A program made the translations under genes and the position numbers. Of a DNA stretch of 59,704 nt, positions 1 through 8,320 are shown in pieces. Source of the stretch: Paracraurococcus ruber (GTDB taxonomy: Bacteria > Pseudomonadota > Alphaproteobacteria > Acetobacterales > Acetobacteraceae); contig NZ_SMOA01000011.1 of NCBI RefSeq assembly GCF_004353985.1, positions 1-59,704 on the forward strand. Direction: 5' to 3'. How positions within the stretch are numbered: the first letter of the stretch is position 1; each line of letters opens with the position of its first letter. Under the pieces are notes generated by a model. The model had not been told where the DNA came from and searched no databases. It was given only the letters and a program-made list of their open reading frames with translations.

Positions 1-505
1 CCGAGAGTTCCAGCAGCACCGGCCCGCGCGGCGCCGCCATCGCCGCGTCCAGCAGCGCCGCCGCCTGGGCGCCGGGCGCGCCGCCCGCCTCGGTGGCGCG
101 GGCCTGCGCCTTGCTGACCGGCGCCAGCATGGCCGCATGGTCGAAATACTGGTGCGTCGTGAAGGCCCGCTCCGCGCTCGGGAAGCCGTCGGCCAGCAGC
201 AGCACCGGGGCGCGGTCCAGCGCCGCCTGGGCCATGCCGTTCGCGGCATTGCCGACGCCCGGTCCGCGCGTGACAACCACGGCGCCGGGTCGGCCGCCGA
301 GTTCCGCCTCGGTCGCGGCCATGATCACCGCCGCCGTCTCCTGCCGGGCCAGGACGAAGGGGATGCCGCGCGCCGCCGCCGCCTCGATCAGGTCGAGGCT
401 CGAGCCGCCGCCGGGCACGCCGTAGAGCCGCGCGACGCCGGCCGCGCGCAGCGCCTCCGCCACCGCGGCCGCGCCCGTCATCCCGCCATGGTCCTGCTGC
501 GGCAT
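1..505 (-). CDS. Thiamine pyrophosphate-binding enzyme, acetolactate-synthase-like (N-terminal part)
   Basis: The open frame starts at ATG 505 and runs off the left edge without a stop, leaving about 168 residues. It matches the N-terminal PYR domain of TPP enzymes of the acetolactate synthase/benzoylformate decarboxylase superfamily: YGVPGGGSSLDLIE near residue 28, then the Glu-containing segment RQETAAVIMAA, in which the family's cofactor-activating Glu is expected, then GPGVGNAANGMAQA and APVLLLADG. An SD-like GGGGACGG precedes the ATG; a second in-frame Met (MTGAAAV) eight codons on is an alternative start. Substrate cannot be told because the C-terminal TPP-pyrophosphate domain lies outside the window. 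Family call firm, reaction open. Confidence 0.85.
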   Translation of the reverse strand, partial: MPQQDHGGMTGAAAVAEALRAAGVARLYGVPGGGSSLDLIEAAAARGIPFVLARQETAAVIMAATEAELGGRPGAVVVTRGPGVGNAANGMAQAALDRAPVLLLADGFPSAERAFTTHQYFDHAAMLAPVSKAQARATEAGGAPGAQAAALLDAAMAAPRGPVLLELS

Positions 506-742
506 GCGTTTCCGTCCCCTGGCCGACCCCTTGGCCAACCCCCTTGGCCGGCATGGCGCGCAGCATAGGGCGGATCGGTCGCCTGACCAGCGGGTGGCGC
601 TGCTGCCGGACTGTGCATTTTGGATAGCGATTGTGCGGGGCCACGCCACCCGCCCGAAATGGCAGCGTTGCCCGGCTTGAAGCGCGGGTGTGTCCCGTGC
701 AGTTTCGGTCATCGGGACCATCAACCAGGGGATCCGCGCCGC

Positions 743-2233
743 GTGTCTGCTTCGAAACCCGCTGCCTTCGACGAAATGCGCGCCGAGGACGGGGTCCGCG
801 CCGCCTATGCCGAGATCGCCGCCTGGCTGCGCGCCACGCCGCGCGAGGACCTGGATCGCAAGCGGCACGAGGCGGAGCTGCTGTTCCGCCGCATCGGCAT
901 CACCTTCGCGGTGTATGGCGAAGGCGGCGACCCCGAGCGCCTGATCCCCTTCGACATCATCCCCCGCATCATCGCCCGGTCCGAATGGGAAAGGCTGTCC
1001 ACCGGGCTGCGGCAGCGGGTGCGGGCGCTGAACGCCTTCCTGGCCGATGTCTATGGCAAGCAGGAGATCCTGCGGGCCGGCAAGGTGCCGACCGCCCTCG
1101 TCCTGGAGAACGAGGCCTACCGCAAGGAGATGGTGGGCATCGTCCCGCCCGGCGGCATCTACACCCATGTCAGCGGCATCGACATGGTCCGCACCGGGCC
1201 GGACGAGTTCTACGTGCTGGAGGACAACTGCCGCACGCCCTCCGGCGTCTCCTACATGCTGGAGAACCGGGAGGCGATGCTGCGCCTGTTCCCCAGGCTC
1301 TGCGCCCGCCACCGGATCGCGCCGGTCAGCCGCTACCCCGAGGAGTTGCTGGAGACGCTGAAGGCGGTGGCCCCCGCCCGCGCCGGCGCCGACCCCACGG
1401 TCGCGCTGCTGACGCCCGGCCCCTACAACAGCGCCTATTACGAGCACTGCTTCCTGGCCGACGAGATGGGCGTGGAGGTGGTGGAGGGCGCCGATCTCTG
1501 CGTGCAGGACGAGGTGGTGTACATGCGCACCACCGCCGGGCCGAAGCGGGTGGACGTGATCTATCGCCGCATCGACGACGACTTCCTGGACCCGGAGGCC
1601 TTCCGGCCGGACAGCCTGGTCGGCGTGCCCGGGCTGATGGCGGCCTACCGCGCCGGCAATGTCGCGCTGGCCAATGCGCCGGGCGGCGGCATCGCCGACG
1701 ACAAGGCGATCTACCCCTATGTGCCGGAGATGGTGCGCTTCTACCTGGGGGAGGAGCCGTTGCTGGCCAATGTCCCCACCTTCCTCTGCGAGCGGGAGGA
1801 GGACCGGAAATACGTCCTCTCCAACCTGCATGAGCTGGTGGTGAAGCTGGCCAAGGGCTCCGGCGGCTACGGCATGCTGATCGGCCCGCATGCGACCGCC
1901 GCGCAGCGGGAGGAATTCCGCGCCCGCATCCTGGCGAGGCCGGGCGACTACATCGCGCAGCCGACGCTGGCGCTGTCCACCTGCCCGACGGTGGTGGAGC
2001 AGGGCATCGCGCCGCGGCATGTCGACCTCAGGCCCTTCGTGCTCTCGGGCAAGGAGATCCGCATCGTCCCGGGCGGGCTGACGCGCGTCGCGCTGAAGGA
2101 CGGGTCGCTGGTGGTCAACTCCTCCCAGGGCGGCGGCACCAAGGACACCTGGGTGCTGGAGGATGAGGGGCCGGGCGGGCTGGCGGAGGGCCAGAGCCAG
2201 AGCCAGGTCCAGTCGGCCGGCCTCGGATGCTGA
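743..2233 (+). CDS. Circularly permuted type 2 ATP-grasp protein
   Basis: About 496 residues, typical length for the circularly permuted ATP-grasp family (DUF404/DUF407). Family blocks visible are the N-terminal AAFDEM, RRIGITFAVYGEGG, LENEAYRKEMVG, ISGIDMVRT-like GIDMVRT, LEDNCRTPSGVSYMLENR, YRRIDDDFLDP, KLAKGSGGYGML and VNSSQGGGTKDTW. The frame is open back to 620, but GTG 743 fits the family N-terminus and has AGGGGA 10 nt upstream; ATG 776 is the next choice. The stop overlaps the alpha-E gene by 7 bp, so translation is probably coupled. Members are thought to form an amide or peptide ligation; the substrate is unknown. The genes usually travel with alpha-E, transglutaminase and Anbu genes; Anbu lies 5 kb downstream here. 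Confidence 0.88.
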   Translation: MSASKPAAFDEMRAEDGVRAAYAEIAAWLRATPREDLDRKRHEAELLFRRIGITFAVYGEGGDPERLIPFDIIPRIIARSEWERLSTGLRQRVRALNAFLADVYGKQEILRAGKVPTALVLENEAYRKEMVGIVPPGGIYTHVSGIDMVRTGPDEFYVLEDNCRTPSGVSYMLENREAMLRLFPRLCARHRIAPVSRYPEELLETLKAVAPARAGADPTVALLTPGPYNSAYYEHCFLADEMGVEVVEGADLCVQDEVVYMRTTAGPKRVDVIYRRIDDDFLDPEAFRPDSLVGVPGLMAAYRAGNVALANAPGGGIADDKAIYPYVPEMVRFYLGEEPLLANVPTFLCEREEDRKYVLSNLHELVVKLAKGSGGYGMLIGPHATAAQREEFRARILARPGDYIAQPTLALSTCPTVVEQGIAPRHVDLRPFVLSGKEIRIVPGGLTRVALKDGSLVVNSSQGGGTKDTWVLEDEGPGGLAEGQSQSQVQSAGLGC

Positions 2234-3165
2234 GCCGCACCGCCGACAGCCTGTTCTGGCTGGCCCGCTACGCCGAACGCGCCGGCAATGTCGCCCGCGG
2301 CCTCGCCGTCGCCTCCCGCATGGCCGCGGTCTCGGCCCGGCTGGGCGACGAGGTGGCGGAATGGCGGGCGCTGCTCACCGCCTCGGGCGGCGATGCCGTC
2401 TTCTACCGGAAGTACGAGGCGCCGACCGCCGAATCCTGCATCCACTGGCTGGTCTTCGACCCGGAGAATTCCTCCTCCATCCTGTCCTGCTTCGAGGCGG
2501 CGCGGCGCAACGCGCGCTCCGTCCGCACGGCGCTGACCGTGGACATGTGGGAGGCGCTGAACGACAGCTGGAACCGCCTGCGCGAATTCTCGCCCGACGC
2601 GACGGAGGGCGAGCAGCTCGCCGATTTCCTCGGCTGGGTGCGGGAACGCGTCACGCTGTTCAACGGCGCGGCGCATGACACCATGCTGCGGAACGAGGCC
2701 TGGCGCTTCGTCCATCTCGGCACGATGCTGGAGCGCGCCGACAACACCGCGCGGCTGCTCGACGTCAAGCACGCGCTCTTCGCGCCGGAGGTGGCGGGGG
2801 CGGTCGACTACGTGCAGTGGCAGGCGGTGCTGCGCTCGGTCTCCGCGCTGCGGTCCTACCAGTGGATCTACCGCGACCGCCTCTCCGCCCGGCGCATCGC
2901 CGAGCTGATGATCCTGCGGCCGGAGCTGCCGCGCAGCCTCGCCGCCTGCCATGCCGAGGTGTCGGACACGCTGGAGGCGATCGCGCAGGAGCAGGGTGGC
3001 CGCACCGGCGAATGCCACCGCATCGCCGGGCTGCTGAAGGCGCAGCTCCGCTACGGCCAGATCGACGATGTCTTCGCCGAGGGGCTGCACGAGTTCCTGA
3101 CCGGGATGATCACCCGCACCGCGGAACTGGGCGCGGCGATCGACGCCTTCTACATCCGCCACTAG
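2227..3165 (+). CDS. Alpha-E domain-containing protein
   Basis: 312 residues, the usual length of the alpha-helical alpha-E (DUF403) family. It begins MLSRTADSLFWLARYAERA, the hallmark N-terminus, followed by a helical body with WRFVHLGTMLERADNTARLL and a region SVSALRSYQWIYRD that match the family. The start ATG 2227 overlaps the preceding ATP-grasp stop (ATGCTGA), which indicates one transcript and coupled translation. Function is unproven; genome-context work groups it with circularly permuted ATP-grasp, transglutaminase-like and Anbu proteins as a possible peptide-tagging system. The transglutaminase-like gene that commonly follows is absent; the next gene is on the other strand after 39 bp. 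Confidence 0.9.
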   Translation: MLSRTADSLFWLARYAERAGNVARGLAVASRMAAVSARLGDEVAEWRALLTASGGDAVFYRKYEAPTAESCIHWLVFDPENSSSILSCFEAARRNARSVRTALTVDMWEALNDSWNRLREFSPDATEGEQLADFLGWVRERVTLFNGAAHDTMLRNEAWRFVHLGTMLERADNTARLLDVKHALFAPEVAGAVDYVQWQAVLRSVSALRSYQWIYRDRLSARRIAELMILRPELPRSLAACHAEVSDTLEAIAQEQGGRTGECHRIAGLLKAQLRYGQIDDVFAEGLHEFLTGMITRTAELGAAIDAFYIRH

Positions 3166-3204
3166 GGCGGATCGCACGGCGCAACGCCGCCCCGGGCGCC
3201 AGGC

Positions 3205-4092
3205 TCAGCCCGGGTCCGGCCGGTAGAGCCGGATGACGGAGACGCTGTCGGCCATCGCATGGCCCTGGCCGACATAGGCGTCGAGCCGCCCGGTCGCGGC
3301 GCCGACCACCGGCAGGTCGAGCCCGAGGCCCGCCGCATAGTCCTGCACCGCATGCAGGTCCTTCTGCAGCTGCCGGGCATAGCCGAGCGGCGGGTCGAAG
3401 GCGCGGGCCTGCATCAGCGGCCAGATGCGCTGCAGCAGCGCCCCATCGGCGAAGCCGCCGGCCAGCGCGGCCGGCACCGCGGCGGCATCCAGCCCGGCGG
3501 CCTCGGCCATCGCCAGCGCCTCCGCCATCACCAGGAAGCCGGCGCCGACGACGGCCTGGTTCACCATCTTCGCCGCCTGGCCGGCGCCGGTCTCGCCAAG
3601 CCTGGTGACCTGGGCGCCCAGGTCGCGCAGCACCGGCAGGGCTGCGGCGACATCCGCGGCGTCGCCGCCGGCCATGATGGTCAGCGTGCCGGCGCGCGCG
3701 GCGGGCGGGCCGCCGGAGACCGGCGCGTCCACGAAGCCCATCCCCACCGCGTCCCGCAGCCGCGTCGCAAGGTCGCGCGCCGCCGCCGGCGGGATGGTGG
3801 ACAGGTCGACCAGCCGCTTGCCGGCGCAGGCGGCGCGGCCGGCGGTCGCGACGCCGCCGGGGCCGAACAGGCAGTTCTCCACCGCCGCGGCATGCAGCAC
3901 GCAGCAGAGCAGGATCTCGCTGGCGGCCACGACCGCGGCGGGGGAGGCGGCGGCGGCGGCGCCATGCGGCACCACCAGGTCCAGCCGCTCCGGCTCCAGG
4001 TTCCAGGCGGTGACCTGATGGCCGCGGGCCAGCAGGCGGCGCGCCATCGCCTCGCCCATCAGCCCGACGCCGAGCAGCCCGATCCGTGCCAT
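3205..4092 (-). CDS. NAD(P)-dependent beta-hydroxyacid dehydrogenase (3-hydroxyisobutyrate dehydrogenase family)
   Basis: 295 residues, standard for the 3-hydroxyisobutyrate dehydrogenase/tartronate semialdehyde reductase family. The Rossmann motif GLLGVGLMGEAMARRL is at residues 5-20, the substrate-binding segment FVDAPVSGGPPAARAG is central, and the catalytic Lys lies in GAGQAAKMVNQ. The C-terminal helical domain is complete. The gene lies 33 bp downstream of the solute-binding protein gene on the same strand, so the two are probably cotranscribed and may act on one hydroxyacid or sugar-acid substrate (inference). Exact substrate is not determinable. Confidence 0.87.
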   Translation of the reverse strand: MARIGLLGVGLMGEAMARRLLARGHQVTAWNLEPERLDLVVPHGAAAAASPAAVVAASEILLCCVLHAAAVENCLFGPGGVATAGRAACAGKRLVDLSTIPPAAARDLATRLRDAVGMGFVDAPVSGGPPAARAGTLTIMAGGDAADVAAALPVLRDLGAQVTRLGETGAGQAAKMVNQAVVGAGFLVMAEALAMAEAAGLDAAAVPAALAGGFADGALLQRIWPLMQARAFDPPLGYARQLQKDLHAVQDYAAGLGLDLPVVGAATGRLDAYVGQGHAMADSVSVIRLYRPDPG

Positions 4093-4125
4093 GCCCGCCC
4101 TCTCTCCCTCTGCCGGCGATGCAAG

Positions 4126-5403
4126 TCAGCCGCGATAGATGCGCTGCGCCCGCCGCTCGGCCCGCGCCGCGGCCTCCCGCGCGGTCGCCTGGCCGCCCAC
4201 CGCCTCGGCGAACATGTCGGCGACCACGCTGTCGGCCAGCGCCGCCGAGGCCTCCGGCCCCAGGGTCCCGGCCCAGGAGATCGGCCTGCCGCGCGCCGCG
4301 ACGTCGCGGAACAGCCGCACCTTCGGGTCACGCGTCCAGACCGGGCTGTCGTCATAGGCCCGCAGCCCCTGGGAGAGGTAGCCGACCGAGGCTTCCAGCA
4401 CCCGCCGGTAGCGCGGCGGATCCATCAGGAAGGCGAGCAACGCCTTGGCGGCGTTCGGGTAGCGCGTGTAGCGCATGACCACGAAGGGGAAGACGATGTG
4501 CAGCTCGGCCGGCTGGCCGACCGGCCCCACGGGCCAGAGCGCATGGTCGATATCCGCCGCCACCTCCATCCGGTCGGCCAGCGCCTTGCCGTAGATGGAG
4601 ACGGCGTTGTTGGTCAGGTGGACCTGGCCGTTCAGGAAGGAGCCGTTGTTGGAGGCGTCGTTCCAGCCCTGGGTGCCGGGGATGAAATGCTGCGCCACCT
4701 CCCGCGCATACTCGATGGCGCGGATGGTCTCGGGGCTGTTGATGGCGACCCGGTTGCGCTCGTCCACCAGCTTCCCGCCATGCGACCAGAGCAGCCAGTG
4801 CGCGAAGGAATTGCCGTCATTCGGCGCCCGGCTCAGCGCGAAGCCGGCCGGCTTGCCGATGCGCTTCATCTCCCGCACCAGCCGCAGGAAGCCGTCGGTG
4901 TCCGCCGGGAAGCGCTCGAACCCCGCCTCCCGCAGGGTGGAGATGCGATAGACCGGCAGCACGCCGACGACGAAGGGCGAGAGGCCGATCCAGCGCCCGT
5001 CGCGCATCCCGTACTGCTCGACCAGCCTGTACCAGCCGCCGCCGGCCTGGCCGACCTGCGCCGCGAGGTCGGAGAGGTCGAGTAGCTTGTCGGCCAGGAG
5101 CTGCGGCGTCATCTGCAGGGTCCAGGCGACATCCGGCCCGCTGCCGATGCTGGCGGCGACGCTGAGCTGCGGGTGGACATCGTCCTGCCAGACGCTGTCG
5201 ACGCGCACCTCGACGCCGGTTGCCTCGGTGAAGGCGCGGATGTTCTCGGTGGTGGCGCGCTCCTCGGCGTCGAGGAACTTTCCCCAGCGCAGCAGCCGCA
5301 GGCTGGCGCCGCGTTCCGGCTGGAAGGGCAGGGCCTGCGCCCGGGCCTGGGGCGACAGCGCGCCCGCCGCGGCGGCGGCGAGCAGGTGACGGCGTCCGGT
5401 CAT
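4126..5403 (-). CDS. ABC transporter extracellular solute-binding protein (family 1, orphan)
   Basis: 425 residues from ATG 5403, which has GGAGGA eight bases upstream; the open frame continues further but that extension carries no homology. The N-terminus MTGRRHLLAAAAAGAL is a twin-arginine-like export signal ending near ARAQA. The body resembles sugar-type family 1 binding proteins: ATTENIRAFTEATGVEV, SIGSGPDVAWT, NNGSFLNGQVHLTNNAVSIY and VVMRYTRYPNAAKALLAFLM. No permease or ATPase gene is nearby, so its membrane partners lie elsewhere or are shared. It precedes the beta-hydroxyacid dehydrogenase gene on the same strand. Ligand probably a carbohydrate or polyol, unproven. Confidence 0.85.
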   Translation of the reverse strand: MTGRRHLLAAAAAGALSPQARAQALPFQPERGASLRLLRWGKFLDAEERATTENIRAFTEATGVEVRVDSVWQDDVHPQLSVAASIGSGPDVAWTLQMTPQLLADKLLDLSDLAAQVGQAGGGWYRLVEQYGMRDGRWIGLSPFVVGVLPVYRISTLREAGFERFPADTDGFLRLVREMKRIGKPAGFALSRAPNDGNSFAHWLLWSHGGKLVDERNRVAINSPETIRAIEYAREVAQHFIPGTQGWNDASNNGSFLNGQVHLTNNAVSIYGKALADRMEVAADIDHALWPVGPVGQPAELHIVFPFVVMRYTRYPNAAKALLAFLMDPPRYRRVLEASVGYLSQGLRAYDDSPVWTRDPKVRLFRDVAARGRPISWAGTLGPEASAALADSVVADMFAEAVGGQATAREAAARAERRAQRIYRG

Positions 5404-5795
5404 GGCAACGCGTCCTCCCATGGTTCTTCTGCTTGTTGGGAGGAAGCCTGCGCGCCCGCGGCGCCGCGCGTCAACACGGACCCGGCCGGGGCCGGGTGCG
5501 TGTCGAAGGCTGGGCCTTCGATGCGGCCCGGTGTCCTGCCCGCTGCGTTCGCAGCCACTGCCTGCGAACGCAGCGGACCAGCAGGCTACTGAAAACAAAG
5601 GCTGGTGGCCCGGACCGCAGGACGCCAGAAGTGGCGGCGAAGGTCGGAGTCGGGACGCCGGAGCGGCTCGCGCGTTCCTCTGAGAGCGCGAACCGCTCTA
5701 GCCTAGTGGTTGCAGAGCGGCATCTCGCGTCCGGGCGTTCACGCCCTCCGGCGATCCGCTCCAGCGCCGCGGGGCCGGCGCGGCGCCGCCGGACG
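5404..5795. other. Intergenic region with two perfect hairpins, no gene seen
   Basis: This 392-bp gap separates the NhaA stop from the binding-protein start, both on the minus strand. No frame shows recognisable protein features. It holds two inverted repeats: TCGAAGGC/GCCTTCGA at 5506-5524 and a 15-bp perfect stem at 5540-5554 with 5562-5576 around a 7-nt loop. A shorter AGAGCG/CGCTCT pair sits near 5683-5699. None is followed by a T-run on either strand. Confidence 0.6.
5540..5576. other. Perfect 15-bp inverted repeat (hairpin)
   Basis: Arms CCGCTGCGTTCGCAG and CTGCGAACGCAGCGG are exact reverse complements with a 7-nt loop (CCACTGC). A second 8-bp hairpin lies 15 bp to the left. Without a T-run it is not a standard intrinsic terminator; it could be an mRNA stabiliser, a Rho-dependent stop or a protein-binding dyad. 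Confidence 0.7.
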
Positions 5796-7010
5796 TCACC
5801 TGGCGGCAGCCCGCTTCGGCGGCGGGATCTCCCGCGGCGCCACGCGCAGCACCGCCCAGCCGGCCAGCCCGGCGGTGAGGGAGCCGAGCAGGATGCCGAG
5901 CTTCACCTCGTTCTGCAGCAACTCGTTCCCGTCGAAGGCGAGCAGGCCGATGAACAGGCTCATCGTGAAGCCGATGCCGCAGAGCAGCGAGACGCCTACC
6001 ATCTGGCCCCAGCCCGCGCCCATCGGCAGGTCGGCGAGGCCGAGCCGGATGGTGATCGCGGCGCTGCCGAAGACGCCGACCAGCTTGCCGAGGACGAGGC
6101 CAAGCGCGACGCCGAGCGTCAGGTGGTCCGCCAGCGCATCGAGGCCGATGCCGCTGAAGGAGACGCCGGCATTGGCCAGGCCGAAGACCGGCACGATGCC
6201 GAAGGCGACCCAGGGGTGCAGTCTGTGCTCCAGCCGGTGCAGCGGCGAATGCTCGATGTCGTCCACCCGCCCCGGCTCGGCGTGCAGCGGGATGGTGAGC
6301 GCCAGCACCACGCCGGCGATCGTCGCATGCACGCCGGAGCGCAGCACCAGCACCCACAGCACCGCGCCGAGCAGGAGATAGGGGAGAAGCCGGGTGACGC
6401 CGCGCAGGTTCAGCCCTGCCAGCAGCGCGGCGACCGCGGCGGCGAGGGCGAGATCGAGCAGCGACAGGTTGCCGGTGTAGAACAGCGCGATGATCAGGAC
6501 CGCGCCGAGATCGTCGATGATCGCCAGCGCCGCGAGGAAGACCTTGAGCGAGCTGGGCACGCGGTCGCCCAGCAGCGACAGCACGCCGAGGGCGAAGGCG
6601 ATGTCGGTGGCGGACGGGATGGCCCAGCCGCGCAGCGTCTCCGCGTCGTTCCAGTTGAAGGCGGCGTAGATCAGCGCCGGCACCGCCATGCCGCCGGCGG
6701 CGGCGATGCCGGGCAGGGCGCGGCGTGGCCAGGAGGCAAGCTGGCCGGCCAGGAACTCCCGCTTGATCTCGAGGCCGACGAACAGGAAGAACACCGCCAT
6801 CAGCCCGTCATTGATCCAGTGCTGCAGGCTGAGCGGGCCGAGATACAGGTGCAGCGCGGCGAAATAGCCCGGCGCGGCGGGCGAGTTGGCCAGCACGAGG
6901 GCGAGCGCCGCGGCGCCCATCAGCACCAGGCCGCCGGCCGCCTCGCTGTCCAGGAAATCCCGCAGCAGGGAGAGCGGGCGGCGGGAGGCGGGTGCGGTCC
7001 CGTCGGGCAT
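5796..7010 (-). CDS. nhaA: Na+/H+ antiporter NhaA
   Basis: 404 residues from ATG 7010, preceded by AGGAAAGGA; a longer open frame upstream lacks family homology. NhaA exchanges external protons for cytoplasmic sodium across the inner membrane. The sequence gives about 12 hydrophobic segments, the [20 protein letters not shown] block (residues 67-85), [11 protein letters not shown] (132-142, unwound TM4 region) and the ion-binding pair Asp166-Asp167 in [11 protein letters not shown], equivalent to Asp163-Asp164 of the E. coli protein. A cytoplasmic loop and [11 protein letters not shown] near the C-terminus also fit. It stands alone between two long gaps, so it is probably monocistronic. It is one of three genes separating Anbu from its usual partners. 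Confidence 0.96.
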   Translation of the reverse strand: MPDGTAPASRRPLSLLRDFLDSEAAGGLVLMGAAALALVLANSPAAPGYFAALHLYLGPLSLQHWINDGLMAVFFLFVGLEIKREFLAGQLASWPRRALPGIAAAGGMAVPALIYAAFNWNDAETLRGWAIPSATDIAFALGVLSLLGDRVPSSLKVFLAALAIIDDLGAVLIIALFYTGNLSLLDLALAAAVAALLAGLNLRGVTRLLPYLLLGAVLWVLVLRSGVHATIAGVVLALTIPLHAEPGRVDDIEHSPLHRLEHRLHPWVAFGIVPVFGLANAGVSFSGIGLDALADHLTLGVALGLVLGKLVGVFGSAAITIRLGLADLPMGAGWGQMVGVSLLCGIGFTMSLFIGLLAFDGNELLQNEVKLGILLGSLTAGLAGWAVLRVAPREIPPPKRAAAR

Positions 7011-7463
7011 CGTGGTCCTTTCCTGGGTCGGGCGGCCGTCCCTGGCGGGCAGGCCGCGGCGCCGGCGCAACGCGGCAGCCTCCGGCGGGATGCGAGGGGC
7101 CGCCTTCGGGGCACGCCGCAGCCGCAGCGGGCATATGGGGGAGAGCGGGTGGCCTTGTCACCTCGACCCCGGCAAGGCCCGGCCCGGTGGCGACATGGCC
7201 GCCGGCCGGCGGGCAGGGCAGGGTGCAGGGCGCGCCCGGCCGGGTTGCCGCAGCGGGTGGGCCGGGCCGCGGGCCGCCATGCGGCGCCGCGCCGGCATCG
7301 CCCGGCCCGACCCGCCGGCACAGCGAAGGCTGCGGAGGATGCCCATGCCATCCCCTCGCCCATCCCCTTGCCACGCGTCCGGAGCCGGTGCCGGCGACAG
7401 GTTCGGGACGGTACGCCCATGTGGAAATGGCCTATACCGGGCGCGGCCAGAGGAACGCCCGGC
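7011..7463. other. Divergent intergenic region between nhaA and the Anbu gene, no gene seen
   Basis: The 453-bp gap must carry promoters for both divergent genes. Very GC-rich; open frames cross it on both strands but none has a recognisable protein pattern. No confident -35/-10 pair, riboswitch or repeat was recognised. The Anbu ribosome site AGAGGAA lies at its right end. Confidence 0.5.
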
Positions 7464-8216
7464 ATGACCTATTGCGTCGGACTCTATCTGCGGGACGGGT
7501 TGGTGCTGCTCTCCGACACCCGCACCAATGCCGGCGTCGACCATGTCTCCTGCTTCGGGAAGATGCAGGTCGAGGAGGTGCCGGGCGAGCGCCTGCTGGT
7601 CCTGCAGACCGCCGGCAACCTGGCGCTGACCCAGGCGGTCTGGAACCGGCTGCAGGAGGGGGTGCGGCTCGACGGCCGGCGCCAGACCCTGCGCGAGGTA
7701 CCGAACATGTTCCAGGCCGCGCAGCTGGTCGGGCAGGCGGTGCGGGACGTGTACCAGGCGGATGGCCCGGCGCTGTCGGCGCAGGGGGTGGGGTTCGACC
7801 TGTCCCTGCTGCTGGGCGGGCAGATCCAGGGCGGGCCGCCGCGGCTCTACCTGGTCTATGCCGCCGGCAACTTCATCGAGGCGACGCCGGACACGCCCTT
7901 CCTGCAGATCGGCGAGGTGAAGTACGGCAAGCCCATCCTGGACCGGAACGTGCAGTTCGACACCTCGCTGCCGGACGGGGTGAAGCTGGCGCTGATCAGC
8001 ATGGACGGCACGCTGCGGTCCAACCTGACGGTGGGGATGCCGGTGGACCTGCTGACCTACCGCACCGACAGCTTCGCCGTGGCGCTGCGGCGGCGGCTGG
8101 GCGAGGACGACGCCTATTTCCGGACGATCCGGGAGGGCTGGGCGGCGGCGCTGCGGCGGGCCTACCAGGACCTGCCGGCGCCCGACTGGGGCAGGTCAGG
8201 GGGCTCTGCCCCCTGA
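7464..8216 (+). CDS. Anbu-type proteasome-like peptidase
   Basis: 250 residues. Anbu (ancestral beta subunit) peptidases are Ntn hydrolases related to HslV. The start ATG 7464 is fixed by chemistry: removal of Met exposes the nucleophile Thr1 in MTYCVGLYL. Asp17 (LLSDTRTNAG) and Lys32 (CFGKMQV) complete the expected active site, followed by LLVLQTAGNLALTQAV and a C-terminal half with LYLVYAAGNFIEATPDTPF and GEVKYGKPILDR, all typical of the family. AGAGGAA precedes the start. The last residues (GRSGGSAP) are encoded by a GC hairpin that belongs to repeat R1, so the tail may be a read-in rather than conserved. Likely partners are the ATP-grasp and alpha-E proteins at 743-3165. Confidence 0.92.
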   Translation: MTYCVGLYLRDGLVLLSDTRTNAGVDHVSCFGKMQVEEVPGERLLVLQTAGNLALTQAVWNRLQEGVRLDGRRQTLREVPNMFQAAQLVGQAVRDVYQADGPALSAQGVGFDLSLLLGGQIQGGPPRLYLVYAAGNFIEATPDTPFLQIGEVKYGKPILDRNVQFDTSLPDGVKLALISMDGTLRSNLTVGMPVDLLTYRTDSFAVALRRRLGEDDAYFRTIREGWAAALRRAYQDLPAPDWGRSGGSAP

Positions 8217-8308
8217 ACCCCCCCCGGGGGGGGATCGAACCGACCCCCGGGCCCCCGCATGGGGTTGACCCAGGCCGGTCCAGGGGTCGCCTGACCCCTG
8301 GCGGGTGG
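8199..8308 (+). repeat. Dispersed intergenic repeat R1, copy 1
   Basis: It lies between the convergent Anbu and molybdenum-hydroxylase genes. It starts with a GGGGGC-TCT-GCCCCC hairpin covering the end of the Anbu frame, passes through a C8/G8 palindrome, and ends with a 42-bp module at 8267-8308. That module matches 18056-18097 at 38 of 42 positions and contains the perfect hairpin CCAGGGGTC/GACCCCTGG. It may act as a bidirectional terminator. Confidence 0.75.
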
Positions 8309-8320
8309 AGCCCTCCTCGG

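Noticed and set aside
3259-5085. 608-codon plus-strand open frame
   Set aside because: Antisense to the beta-hydroxyacid dehydrogenase and solute-binding protein, both intact.
5433-7463. Long N-terminal extension of the Anbu frame
   Set aside because: It runs antisense through nhaA. Anbu needs Thr directly after the start Met, which only ATG 7464 provides.
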